Assembly: GCF_020091405.1 (NCBI RefSeq)
Contig: NZ_CP081903.1
Coordinates: 2,790,501-2,854,500 of the forward strand
DNA from: Bacteroides cellulosilyticus
Lineage (GTDB): Bacteria; Bacteroidota; Bacteroidia; Bacteroidales; Bacteroidaceae
Direction of reading: 5' to 3'
DNA: 64,000 bases
The notes under the pieces are model-generated. The model had not been told where the DNA came from. It was given only the letters and a program-made list of their open reading frames with translations, and made no database searches. Shown in pieces: positions 46,704 through 56,309 of this stretch (positions are counted from its first letter, which is position 1; each line of letters opens with the position of its first letter). The translations under genes were made by a program, and so were the position numbers.

Positions 46704-49241
46704 ATGAGAAAATTACTACTCCTGTCTTTAGTCCTTTTATGCAGCTTAACAGCATGGACGGCCCAACGTTCTCCGGAAGAAGCTTTTTCCGTGGCGCGAA
46801 CCTTTTTCATGCAGTCATCCGCTGCCGTGACTCGCACTGCCGGTGATATTCAATTGGTGGCGGTTTCTAATGATTTGCTCGAGTCCGCATCTACCCGTGG
46901 TGTGGGAGGAACGGCCTTTTATGTCTATAACTATGCGCAGTCTGCCTATGTCATAGTATCCGGTGATGATCGTATGAAGCCGATACTGGGGTATTCGGAT
47001 AGTGGCGGTTTTGTTACTGAAAACTTACCGGTGAATATACTTGGGTGGCTGGAACTGTACAATTCCGTCTATGCTGAACTGGCTAATGGCGGAAAAGCGG
47101 TTGCCGAATCTAAACAGCTAACTACCACCAGCTTTCCGCCGTCTGTAGCTCCTTTGTTGGGAAGCATCTGTTGGGATCAGGATGCACCTTATTATAATGC
47201 CTGCCCGCTTTATCGGGGAGAGCGCTGCGTAACGGGATGTGTAGCTACGGCAATGGCTATGATTTTAAAATATTACGAATACCCGGTAAAAGGAAAAGGT
47301 ACTCATTCTTATAAAACTCCTAATGGAATTGAATGTTCTTTTGATTACGGAAATACTACCTTTGACTGGAATAATATGCTTCCGCAATATTCTGGAACCT
47401 ATACTGCCGAACAGGCTGATGCTGTTGCTCAATTAATGTTGGCCTGCGGTGTAGCGGTCGATATGCAGTATTCACCTTCCAGTTCCGGAGCTTACTCATA
47501 CCAGGTAGGTCAGGCCTTAATTGACTACTTTGGATATGATGGTAATTTAGGCTTGGCATATCGTCAATATTTTACTTCTGCCGAATGGATGAACCTGATT
47601 AAATCGGAGATTAATGAGAAACGTCCTATTTACTATTTCGGATCATCGGATGATGGAGGGCATGCATTTGTTTTTGACGGTTATGATGCACAGGATATGG
47701 TTCATGTTAATTGGGGATGGAGTGGCATTAATAATGGATACTTTGAAGTCTCTTCTTTGAATCCCAGTTCTCCCGGTATTGGTGGTGGAAGCAATCTTGG
47801 AGGTGGTTTTACACAAGGCCAGGCAATGTACCTGGGACTGCAACCGCCTAGCGCATCCTCAAGATATACTTCACACTTTTCTCTTGCAAAGTTACAAACG
47901 AATAAAAAAGAATTTTCCAAGGGTGAAAGCTTTACTCTTACGGCTACTGAAATATATAATATGAATCTGCTCTTCAAAGGCGGTTCGTTAGGGTTAATTG
48001 TAGAAAAGGATGGAAAGCAGTCTGTGTTGTGGAGCAGAGAATTGGAGAGTATAGAGACTTACTATGGATACGGAAGAATATCTATTTCAAATGTTACGAT
48101 CCCCAACGATTTTGCCAATGGAACTTATGCAATGTATTTAGCGACCCAAGATATACGTGAGTCGACTTGGAGTCGCGTACGTGGTGATTATGGTTCAGAG
48201 ACGCAGTTTACGCTTGTCGTGACCGATGATCGATGTACCTTGACTCCATTTACGGGAAATCTGATGATTGGGGAAGAATTAGATGGAAGGCTCGAAATCT
48301 TACATAATCTCTATAGTGGGCGTAGAGCCGATTTTAGGGTGTTGCTTTCCAATAGCAGCCCTACCGATGAATTTTATGGTGATGCAGGCGTACTGTTTGC
48401 TACGGCGGATGGCAACTATACGATTGTGGGCCTGGTGGGGGCTACCCAATTAGAACTGAAACCGGGAACGGATAATAGAGATATATCGATTTCCACGGAT
48501 TTGGTTTATAAACGGGGAGATGTCTCTACTGAAATTCCGGTTGGAGATTATTACATTTGCCCGTATGTGCAATGGGGAGGATCTGTGTATAACATTAGTG
48601 GAGAATGGATAGCCGTTACTGTCGGCAGAGCGTTGGGAAGCCCGACTTTGGTTATAGACAATGTACGTTTGGAGAATAGCCAACTTCAGGTGGGAGAAAA
48701 ACTTAAGCTATTGGCCGATTTGTCATTAGGTGGAACGGGTAATGTATATGACGGAACTTTGAGGGCAGCGATTTTTGCAGTCGGTCAAGGTACTACGTCC
48801 AACTTGCATTATGCTAATGTGTTTGTAGAAGAAGGCCGGCCTTATGATTTTGAGTTGGAGATTGACCCTCAAATTGGGGAGGGCAGTTATACGATTAACT
48901 TATATAAGCAAAACCTTCTGGGAGGATATGATAACACTCCGGTAAGCAGGCTCAATTTCTCTGTAGGACCGGTCACTGGCATTGAAGATGAAATAGCCGA
49001 TAAAGACGGGATTATCATTGTCCGGCAACCGGTAGAAGATATTCTTAGTATCCATACTTCTCATGCGGCCCGAATGATCTCTATCTATAATCTATCCGGA
49101 CAGCAGATGATGATGCAAAAAGAGTTCGAAGATAAAAAAGAGTATTCAATTTCGGTAAAGGGGCTGGCAACTGGTTATTATATTGTAATCTTACAATCTG
49201 TTGACGGAAAGACTTATCGAAGTAAGTTTATCAAGAAATAA
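46704..49241 (+). CDS. C10-family (streptopain-like) cysteine protease 1
   Basis: An 845-residue secreted protease. Signal peptide MRKLLLLSLVLLCSLTAWTA. A propeptide of the Spi/PrtT type (about 21-145; AYVIVSGDDRMKPILGYSD) is followed by the catalytic domain with VTGCVATAMAMILKY (nucleophile C179), GGHAFVFDGY (H320) and VNWGWSG (N336). Several beta-rich domains follow, then a C-terminal sorting-like domain (MISIYNLSGQQMMMQ, ending KFIKK). Bacteroides fragilis carries related C10 proteases. It lies downstream of the L4 terminator; I see no clear promoter in the 64 bp before it. Confidence 0.92.
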   Translation: MRKLLLLSLVLLCSLTAWTAQRSPEEAFSVARTFFMQSSAAVTRTAGDIQLVAVSNDLLESASTRGVGGTAFYVYNYAQSAYVIVSGDDRMKPILGYSDSGGFVTENLPVNILGWLELYNSVYAELANGGKAVAESKQLTTTSFPPSVAPLLGSICWDQDAPYYNACPLYRGERCVTGCVATAMAMILKYYEYPVKGKGTHSYKTPNGIECSFDYGNTTFDWNNMLPQYSGTYTAEQADAVAQLMLACGVAVDMQYSPSSSGAYSYQVGQALIDYFGYDGNLGLAYRQYFTSAEWMNLIKSEINEKRPIYYFGSSDDGGHAFVFDGYDAQDMVHVNWGWSGINNGYFEVSSLNPSSPGIGGGSNLGGGFTQGQAMYLGLQPPSASSRYTSHFSLAKLQTNKKEFSKGESFTLTATEIYNMNLLFKGGSLGLIVEKDGKQSVLWSRELESIETYYGYGRISISNVTIPNDFANGTYAMYLATQDIRESTWSRVRGDYGSETQFTLVVTDDRCTLTPFTGNLMIGEELDGRLEILHNLYSGRRADFRVLLSNSSPTDEFYGDAGVLFATADGNYTIVGLVGATQLELKPGTDNRDISISTDLVYKRGDVSTEIPVGDYYICPYVQWGGSVYNISGEWIAVTVGRALGSPTLVIDNVRLENSQLQVGEKLKLLADLSLGGTGNVYDGTLRAAIFAVGQGTTSNLHYANVFVEEGRPYDFELEIDPQIGEGSYTINLYKQNLLGGYDNTPVSRLNFSVGPVTGIEDEIADKDGIIIVRQPVEDILSIHTSHAARMISIYNLSGQQMMMQKEFEDKKEYSISVKGLATGYYIVILQSVDGKTYRSKFIKK

Positions 49242-49303
49242 AGTTTTTTATATATGTTGATCCTTTTCAGACATTTATTCATTTTTGAGCGGTTATGAAT
49301 CTT

Positions 49304-49396
49304 TTCACCACAGAGGACACAGAGAACGCAGAGTTTTTAGACTTCTAATTCAGAGATAATTATAACCTCTGTGCTCTCTGTGTCCTCTGTGGTGAA
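49304..49396. repeat. imperfect 30-bp inverted repeat (CACAGAGGACACAGAG type)
   Basis: Arms 49304-49333 and 49367-49396 (TTCACCACAGAGGACACAGA against its complement) with a 33-nt loop. A short GTTATGAATCT repeat lies outside each arm. It is of the kind dispersed in many bacterial genomes; no gene inside. Confidence 0.7.
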
Positions 49397-49530
49397 ATAA
49401 TTCCTTTCTGTACCGTTATGAATCTGTTTCAACTTCTGATTCGCATGATTAGTTTGCACGTCTAAGCGTAACCAATTTCAAGTGATGCCTGAATTAATTG
49501 TTTTCGCTCCATCAATTAAGTTTTTTTATT

Positions 49531-49642
49531 GCAAGAAATAAGTAAGATGTTTATAGGCAACTTATCGGTTGGTTATAGCCGTCCAATAAGTCGGCTATAG
49601 ACAGCTTATTGGATGGCTATAAACATCCTACTTATTTCTTGC
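49531..49642. repeat. nested inverted repeats
   Basis: Outer arms 49531-49556 and 49617-49642 (26 bp, one mismatch; GCAAGAAATAAGTA at the outside) enclose inner arms 49574-49590 and 49605-49621 (17 bp, one mismatch; TATAGCCGTCCAATAAG). The single mismatches lie at different places, so the structure looks maintained. The rest of 49242-49808 holds no gene that I can see. Confidence 0.75.
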
Positions 49643-49808
49643 ATGAAAGAAAATTAATTATTGCACTGTAGGAAGTTAATTGATGCACAGCTTGAAGTTA
49701 GTTATTCCTAATCAGAACAACCGCATCAAAAGTTTGATCATTTCTTTTCCCTAATGAACCTATTTCAACTACTGAATCGCATTATTTGCAAAATAGTAGC
49801 AGGAAATA

Positions 49809-49839
49809 TTTGTAAAGTGATAGATTTCTGTAACTTTGC
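49809..49839 (+). promoter_or_regulatory. promoter of C10 protease 2
   Basis: TTTG (49809-49812), 18 bp, then TAACTTTGC (49831-49839). Good match to the Bacteroides pattern, about 45 bp before the start codon. Confidence 0.6.
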
Positions 49840-49884
49840 GATTTCTTGTTTATTATTGTTTAATTATCCTAATAAATAATGCCT

Positions 49885-52425
49885 ATGAAGAGATTACTAC
49901 TCCTGTCTTTAGTTCTTTTATGCAGCTTATCAGCATGGACAGCACAACGCTCTCCGGAAGAGGCTCTTTCTATTGCACGAACTTTCTTTATGCAGTCATC
50001 CGGGGCTGTAACCCGTAATAGCGGTGAAGTTCAATTGGCGGCAGTTTCTACTGACTTGCTAAAATCTGCATCTACCCGCAGTGTAGGAGGAACAGCTTTT
50101 TATATCTATAACTATGCACAGTCTGCTTATGTTATAGTATCCGGTGATGACCGTATGAAGCCTGTACTGGGCTATTCGGATAATGGAAGTTTCATAACTG
50201 AGAACTTACCGGTGAACATACTTGGGTGGCTGGAACTTTATAATGCCGCTTATGCTCAACTGGGTAATGCCGAAAAAACGGTTACTGAACCTAAACTGCT
50301 TACTAAAACAAATTTTCCGGCATCTGTATCTCCTTTGCTGGAAAATATATGTTGGGATCAAAGTGAGCCTTACAATAATACCTGTCCTCTTTATAAAGGA
50401 GAACGTTGTGTGACGGGATGTGTAGCCACGGCAATGGCTATGATTTTGAAATATCATGAATATCCTGTAAAAGGAAAAGGTACCCATTCTTATAAAACTT
50501 CCAGTGGAATTGAGTGCTCTTTTGATTATGGAAATACTACTTTTGACTGGGATAACATGTTGCCGCAATATGTTAACTCTAGCTATACGGCTGAACAAGC
50601 AAATGCAATTGCTGAATTGATGTATGCTTGCGGTGTTGCGGTTGATATGGAATATTCTCCTTCCGGTTCTGGAGCTTTTTCTTTTAAGGTGGGACAAGCT
50701 TTGATTGACTATTTCGGTTATGATGGAAATATAGGATATATATACCGCCAGTATTTTACTTCTGAAGAATGGATGAATATGATAAAGACTGAACTCAGTG
50801 AGGGACGTCCTGTACTCTATAATGGTGTATCCAAAGATGTAGGGCATGAATTTGTTTTTGATGGCTACGATCCTCAGGATATGGTTCATGTGAATTGGGG
50901 CTGGGGTGGTTCCAATAATGGTTATTTTGAAGTCGTTTCCCTAGATCCCTCATCTCCGGGTATTGGCGGAGGTACAAATCTTGGCGGCGGTTTTATCTAT
51001 CAACAGGGAATGCTTATCGGGCTTCAACCTCCTGTCACATCGTCAAAATATACTTCTCATTTTTATCTTTCAAAACTTGAAGTTGATAAAAAAGAGGTCG
51101 TTAAAGGAGAAAGTTTTGATTTCACAGTGACTGAACTTTATAATATGAGTACGAAATTCCAAAATGGTCAACTGGGTTTAATTGCTGAAAAAGACGGTAG
51201 ACAGTTGGTATTATGGAATACATTTTTAGGAGATGTAAATACTAATTATGGAACTAAAGGGCAGGTATTTTCGAATATCAGAATTCCCAATGACCTGGCA
51301 GATGGAAGCTATGCACTATATTTAGCGACTAAAGATGTACGTGAAACAAGTTGGAGTCGTGTACGAGGCGGATATGGTTTTGAATCCCAGTTCACACTTA
51401 CTGTTACTGGTAATAAATGCATGTTTACCCCATTTACCGGCAACTTGATGCTACAAGAAGATCTAGATGGGAGTGTAGAAATCTTGCATAATCTATATAG
51501 TGGGCGTAAAGGTGATTTCAGGATGTTATTTTCCAATAAAAACGCAATAAGTGAATTTTATGGTTTGGCAGGTGTAATGTTTATTACTACAGATGAAAAA
51601 CCGCAAATCATAAGCCTGACTGGATATACTCAGTTGGAACTAAATCCGGGTACAAATAATAGAGAAGTCATCATTTCAGGAGATTTGGTTTCTAACCTAA
51701 CAGAAATATCTACGGATATTCCTGAGGGAGATTATTATATTTGTCCGGGTGTACAATGGGGAGAATATGTATATGGCATTGGAGAATTGCTTCCTGTCAC
51801 TGTTAATAAAGCCTATGGAAATCCAACTTTAGTGCTAGCTAATGCATGTTTAGAGAAGAATCAGCTTCAGGTAGGGGAAAGGCTTAAGCTGATGGCGGAT
51901 TTGTCATTAAGTGGAACTGGTAATGTATATGATAAGACTTTGATGGCAGCTATTTTCACTGTTGGTCAGAGTTCAACATCTAATTTGCACTATGCAGATG
52001 TTTTTATAGAAAAAGACAAGTCTTTGGACTTTCAAATGGAAATTGATCCGCAAATTGGTGAAGGCAACTATAGTATCAATTTATATAAACCTGAACTACT
52101 GGGGGGGTATGATGGAAATAAACCACTATGCAGGCTCAGCTTTTCTGTAGGACCGGCCACCGGTATTGAGGATGAAGTAGCCGATAAGGACGGGTTAGTT
52201 ATCTATCAGCAGCCGGTAGAAGATATTCTTAATATCCGTACTTCTCATGCAGCCCGAATGATCTCTGTCTATAACCTGTCCGGACAGCAAATGATACAGC
52301 AAAAAGAATCAGGGGATAGGAAAGAGTATTCTATTCCGGTAGGAGGGTTGGATGCAGGCTGTTATATTGTAGTATTGCAATCAGCTGATGGTAAGATATA
52401 CCGGAGCAAATTTATGAAACGTTAG
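49885..52425 (+). CDS. C10-family (streptopain-like) cysteine protease 2
   Basis: A close paralogue of the protease at 46704 over its whole length. The ATG at 49885 aligns with the start of that gene (MKRLLLLSLVLLCSL); an in-frame ATG at 49879 adds only two residues. Propeptide, VTGCVATAMAMILKYHEYP (catalytic Cys), VGHEFVFDGYD (catalytic His; alanine after His replaced by glutamate) and VNWGWGGSNNGY are all present, as is the C-terminal sorting-like domain ending SKFMKR. The two genes are tandem with a 640-bp gap rich in inverted repeats, so a gene duplication is likely. It has its own promoter. Confidence 0.92.
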   Translation: MKRLLLLSLVLLCSLSAWTAQRSPEEALSIARTFFMQSSGAVTRNSGEVQLAAVSTDLLKSASTRSVGGTAFYIYNYAQSAYVIVSGDDRMKPVLGYSDNGSFITENLPVNILGWLELYNAAYAQLGNAEKTVTEPKLLTKTNFPASVSPLLENICWDQSEPYNNTCPLYKGERCVTGCVATAMAMILKYHEYPVKGKGTHSYKTSSGIECSFDYGNTTFDWDNMLPQYVNSSYTAEQANAIAELMYACGVAVDMEYSPSGSGAFSFKVGQALIDYFGYDGNIGYIYRQYFTSEEWMNMIKTELSEGRPVLYNGVSKDVGHEFVFDGYDPQDMVHVNWGWGGSNNGYFEVVSLDPSSPGIGGGTNLGGGFIYQQGMLIGLQPPVTSSKYTSHFYLSKLEVDKKEVVKGESFDFTVTELYNMSTKFQNGQLGLIAEKDGRQLVLWNTFLGDVNTNYGTKGQVFSNIRIPNDLADGSYALYLATKDVRETSWSRVRGGYGFESQFTLTVTGNKCMFTPFTGNLMLQEDLDGSVEILHNLYSGRKGDFRMLFSNKNAISEFYGLAGVMFITTDEKPQIISLTGYTQLELNPGTNNREVIISGDLVSNLTEISTDIPEGDYYICPGVQWGEYVYGIGELLPVTVNKAYGNPTLVLANACLEKNQLQVGERLKLMADLSLSGTGNVYDKTLMAAIFTVGQSSTSNLHYADVFIEKDKSLDFQMEIDPQIGEGNYSINLYKPELLGGYDGNKPLCRLSFSVGPATGIEDEVADKDGLVIYQQPVEDILNIRTSHAARMISVYNLSGQQMIQQKESGDRKEYSIPVGGLDAGCYIVVLQSADGKIYRSKFMKR

Positions 52426-52509
52426 ACTATATATATTTATAATGGTGAAACGAGGCTGTTCTATTAACTTAGGATGGCCTTGTCTTTTTAAAAAAAGTAT
52501 TTAAAATCA

Positions 52510-52540
52510 TTTGACGAACCATATATTTCAGTAATTTTGT
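52510..52540 (+). promoter_or_regulatory. promoter of C10 protease 3
   Basis: TTTG (52510-52513), 18 bp, then TAATTTTGT (52532-52540). It implies a leader of about 70 nt before the ATG at 52616. Confidence 0.55.
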
Positions 52541-52615
52541 CTTTTCTAATGAACAACAAGATAGTGATTTGTGTCATTCGTTGAGGTGCTACTAAACCAA
52601 CTAACCCCTAACTAT

Positions 52616-54463
52616 ATGAGGTGTACGCTACTCTTTCTATTTATTCTTCTTGCAAATCGGCTTCTTGCTGATAATGTAACAGCAGAGCAAGCTCATGCTT
52701 TAGCTACCGATTTCTTTAAAACGAATGTTCAAACCCGTAGTACTGCCGCGTCACCACAGTTACAATTAGTTTGGGATGGAGAAGATGCGAATACCCGTAG
52801 TGTAGGGAATCTTCCGGCTTTCTATGTCTTTAATAGTACCGACCGGAAAGGTTTTGTTATTATTGCCGGAGATGATGTGGTTATGCCTGTACTAGGCTAT
52901 TCTTTCACAAACAGCTTTGTGAAAGATGGGATGCCTTCGAATCTGAAAAGTTGGATGAATGGACTGAAAGAACAGATCAATGAGGCAAGAGAGACGGGAC
53001 TGAATACTTCTGATGTTGTATCTGAAGCGTGGAGAGGGGTGTCGGATATGACAACCGGAGATGTGGTAAAGCAATATAAAACAGCGGAGTGGGATCAAGA
53101 GAGTCCTTATAATACGCTTTGTCCTAAAATTGAAGGCACACAGACTGTTACAGGGTGTGTGGCAACTGCTATATCCATATTGATGCGATATCATCAATGG
53201 CCGAATGCAGGAACGGGTACTCTTCCTGCTTATAGTTATGATGCGCTAGTTAGTGGAGCCAAAATTCACCAAAATGTATCGGGGAGAACTTTGGGACATA
53301 CTTATGCTTGGAACGATATGCCACTTCAATATGATCGGAATTCATCCGAGATTTCTAAAAATGAAGTTGCTACTTTGATGTACGACTGCGGTGTTATGGC
53401 TCAATCACAGTTTAATATCGCTTCTGCCGGTGGAACCGGTGCCGCTACATTGACAGCTATTCATGGATTGGCAGAGTATATGAATTACAATAAAAGCATG
53501 TTGTGTCTTCGTCGTGAATGGTATTCGGATGCAGAGTGGATACAAATGCTGGAAAATGAAATAATGACAGTAGGCCCTGTGCTTTACGGTGGAGCTACTC
53601 TTAGTAATGAAGGACATCAATTCATATTGGATGGATATACAACGAAGGATTATTTTAGAGTAAATTGGGGGTGGAGTGGCCATAGCAATGGTTATTTCCT
53701 GATTTCAGCTTTGAATCCGAATAATCAGGGAGCAGGTGGCAGTACTGGCGGTGGCTTTGTCGCGAATCAAGACGCTTTGTTCGGGCTAAAGCCGGCGGAA
53801 GGAAATTCAAGCTATCAAACATTATTGGCCATGCTTGCTGGGAAATCTCAAGATGGAACTTATTATTCCGGCTTGGAAACCTCTGAAACTCAATTTAATG
53901 TAAACTCTTCCTTTATTGTGAAGTGCGGCTTCCTCTGGAATTTGGGATTAGACTCGTTCTCGGGAAAAGTAGCTTTGGCTATGGTTGATAAGAATCTGAA
54001 TATAAGAGAATTTATATCAAGAATTTCGGATATTCCAAGTATGCAGACATATTATACAGTGTCCTTTGCTCCTTCCTGTAGAATCTCATCGACTCCACAA
54101 CCCGGTGATCGTATTGTTGCAGTCTACAAAGGAACAAATGATGGCGAATGGAAAGTGGTTCATGGTGGTCCTGATACCACGAATGAGATTATTGTTAAGG
54201 CTGATCCTACTTCAATTATAGAGACGAGGCAAGAAATACGATTTACTGCTTTCTGTGATAAGCAACAGGAAACCGTGGTTGTTCATTTGCCGGAGAATTC
54301 CCACAGGGTGAATCTATATGATGTAAATGGGCGTCTGTTGAAACAAATATTGTCTGAAGGAAAAGAAACTATAACTTTTTCTTGCCGGGAATATCCTACG
54401 GGAGTGTATCTTTTGCAGGCTGTAACGGACAAGGGAATCCATCAATGTAAATTTTTAAAATGA
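52616..54463 (+). CDS. C10-family (streptopain-like) cysteine protease 3
   Basis: 615 residues from the ATG at 52616; the frame runs open to a GTG at 52571, but only the inner start gives a clean signal peptide (MRCTLLFLFILLANRLLA). Propeptide with FVIIAGDDVVMPVLGYSF, catalytic VTGCVATAISILMRYHQWP (C181), GHQFILDGY (H334) and VNWGWSGHSNGYF. It is shorter than proteases 1 and 2 and quite diverged. The end is a sorting-like domain (RVNLYDVNGRLLKQIL, ending CKFLK). Its stop codon overlaps the ATG of the next gene (ATGA), so the two are translated together. Confidence 0.9.
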   Translation: MRCTLLFLFILLANRLLADNVTAEQAHALATDFFKTNVQTRSTAASPQLQLVWDGEDANTRSVGNLPAFYVFNSTDRKGFVIIAGDDVVMPVLGYSFTNSFVKDGMPSNLKSWMNGLKEQINEARETGLNTSDVVSEAWRGVSDMTTGDVVKQYKTAEWDQESPYNTLCPKIEGTQTVTGCVATAISILMRYHQWPNAGTGTLPAYSYDALVSGAKIHQNVSGRTLGHTYAWNDMPLQYDRNSSEISKNEVATLMYDCGVMAQSQFNIASAGGTGAATLTAIHGLAEYMNYNKSMLCLRREWYSDAEWIQMLENEIMTVGPVLYGGATLSNEGHQFILDGYTTKDYFRVNWGWSGHSNGYFLISALNPNNQGAGGSTGGGFVANQDALFGLKPAEGNSSYQTLLAMLAGKSQDGTYYSGLETSETQFNVNSSFIVKCGFLWNLGLDSFSGKVALAMVDKNLNIREFISRISDIPSMQTYYTVSFAPSCRISSTPQPGDRIVAVYKGTNDGEWKVVHGGPDTTNEIIVKADPTSIIETRQEIRFTAFCDKQQETVVVHLPENSHRVNLYDVNGRLLKQILSEGKETITFSCREYPTGVYLLQAVTDKGIHQCKFLK

Positions 54464-55002
54464 AAAAGAGGATTAATATTGTAATCGCAACCTTACTTGT
54501 ACTATTGGCGGGTTGTCGTTCTGCGAAAAAAGAAACAATGGTCACATCTGATATGCAAAAGATAGAAATGAATTCTGGAGCAATTACTCCACAGCTGACA
54601 GGTGGTAATCCGGCCTCCACCTCTCCGGTGGTTTATATTTATAAAACCAAGGCTGATTATTCACACCAGGTACCGGTGATGATGGATGAGGCTCGTACCC
54701 GCATTTTGTCCTATCCTGCGCCCGGGGATTTGAAAATGGGGGATGGGTTACGTCTGCCTACTCTTTTGAATAAGGGATACTTGCTGGATAATAAGGGAAT
54801 AGGTCCTAATGTGGCTTTTCTTACCTATACGTATGAAGAGTATAGCCAGTTGCCCACAGCACCTTCCATGGCCGATCTGATGTCACATATTCTTGATAAG
54901 TATCCTTTACTGGAAATTCGTGCATGCGGTCGCCGTGCTGATTATAAAGATATTGTTATAGAATTAAATGAGAAAATAGCAGAAGGATTTCTGCAAAAAT
55001 AA
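54460..55002 (+). CDS. lipoprotein of unknown function, coupled to C10 protease 3
   Basis: A 180-residue lipoprotein, SPII signal ending VLLAGC (Cys19). After a Thr/Ser-rich linker come runs of a compact domain: SPVVYIYKTKADYSHQVPV, TRILSYPAPGDLKMGDGLRL and NVAFLTYTYEEYSQL. I do not recognise a known family with certainty. The 4-bp overlap with the protease gene suggests a linked job, for instance a protease inhibitor or partner, but similar proteins also occur in Bacteroides as stand-alone envelope proteins. Next gene hflX begins 40 bp later. Confidence 0.7.
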   Translation: MKKRINIVIATLLVLLAGCRSAKKETMVTSDMQKIEMNSGAITPQLTGGNPASTSPVVYIYKTKADYSHQVPVMMDEARTRILSYPAPGDLKMGDGLRLPTLLNKGYLLDNKGIGPNVAFLTYTYEEYSQLPTAPSMADLMSHILDKYPLLEIRACGRRADYKDIVIELNEKIAEGFLQK

Positions 55003-55042
55003 TTATATTTGTCGCCCAATATATAATAAATAGGTATAGTAA

Positions 55043-56296
55043 ATGAAAGAATTTGTAATCTCCGAAGTACAGGCAGAAACGGCGGTATTGGTTGGTCTCA
55101 TCACAAAAACACAGGATGAGCGTAAGACAAACGAATATCTCGATGAACTGGAATTCTTGGCTGAGACAGCCGGGGCGGAAGTAGTGAAACGATTTACCCA
55201 GAAGCTGGATCAGGCACATTCTGTGACCTACGTCGGCAAAGGTAAACTGGAAGAAATTAAAGAATATATCCGGAACGAAGAGGAAGCCGAACGGGAAATC
55301 GGTATGGTGATTTTCGACGATGAACTCTCCGCGAAACAGATACGTAACATTGAAGCTGAGTTGAAGATCAAGATATTGGATCGCACCTCGCTTATTCTTG
55401 ATATTTTTGCCATGCGTGCACAGACAGCCAATGCAAAGACGCAGGTGGAACTGGCACAGTATAAATACATGCTTCCCCGTCTGCAACGTTTGTGGACCCA
55501 CTTGGAACGCCAGGGTGGCGGTTCCGGTGCCGGTGGCGGTAAAGGTTCAGTGGGACTTCGTGGTCCGGGTGAAACGCAGTTGGAAATGGACCGTCGTATC
55601 ATCCTGAACCGTATGTCATTACTGAAAGAACGTCTGGCAGAGATCGATAAGCAGAAGTCAACCCAGCGAAAGAACCGTGGACGTATGATACGTGCGGCAT
55701 TAGTGGGATATACCAATGTGGGCAAATCCACATTGATGAACCTGCTTGCCAAGAGCGAAGTATTTGCAGAAAATAAACTGTTTGCAACATTGGATACTAC
55801 AGTGCGCAAGGTGATTATTGACAATCTGCCGTTCCTGCTTTCAGATACGGTTGGTTTCATCCGTAAGTTGCCTACTGACCTGGTGGACTCTTTCAAGTCG
55901 ACACTGGACGAAGTGCGCGAGGCGGATCTGCTGTTGCACATTGTGGATATTTCACATCCGGATTTTGAAGAACAGATAGAAGTAGTCAATAAAACATTGG
56001 CGGATATCGGTGCATCCGGTAAGCCAATCATACTTGTATTCAATAAAATAGACGCTTACACCTATGTGGAGAAAGCGGCTGACGACCTTACCCCCAGAAC
56101 AAAGGAAAACTTAACACTCGAGGAACTGATGAAGACTTGGATGGCAAAGATGGAGGATAATTGCCTCTTTATCTCTGCCCGTGAGAAGATCAATTTGGAG
56201 GAACTGAAGAGTGTGGTTTATGCACGCGTGAAAGAACTGCATGTACAGAAATACCCTTATAACGATTTTCTTTATCAGACCTACGAAGAAGAGTAA
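55043..56296 (+). CDS. hflX: ribosome-associated GTPase HflX
   Basis: A 417-residue cytosolic GTPase that binds the 50S subunit and splits or rescues stalled ribosomes. The N-terminal HflX domain (about 1-155, TYVGKGKLEEIKEYI, VELAQYKYMLPRLQRLWTHL), the glycine-rich linker with GPGETQLEMDRR, and a TrmE-Era type G domain can be seen: G1 VGYTNVGKST (221-230), G3 DTVG (268-271), G4 NKID (334-337). Length is normal for Bacteroides. A TATATTTGT box at 55004-55012 may serve as its -7 element. Confidence 0.97.
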   Translation: MKEFVISEVQAETAVLVGLITKTQDERKTNEYLDELEFLAETAGAEVVKRFTQKLDQAHSVTYVGKGKLEEIKEYIRNEEEAEREIGMVIFDDELSAKQIRNIEAELKIKILDRTSLILDIFAMRAQTANAKTQVELAQYKYMLPRLQRLWTHLERQGGGSGAGGGKGSVGLRGPGETQLEMDRRIILNRMSLLKERLAEIDKQKSTQRKNRGRMIRAALVGYTNVGKSTLMNLLAKSEVFAENKLFATLDTTVRKVIIDNLPFLLSDTVGFIRKLPTDLVDSFKSTLDEVREADLLLHIVDISHPDFEEQIEVVNKTLADIGASGKPIILVFNKIDAYTYVEKAADDLTPRTKENLTLEELMKTWMAKMEDNCLFISAREKINLEELKSVVYARVKELHVQKYPYNDFLYQTYEEE

Positions 56297-56309
56297 TCAA
56301 TGATGAATG

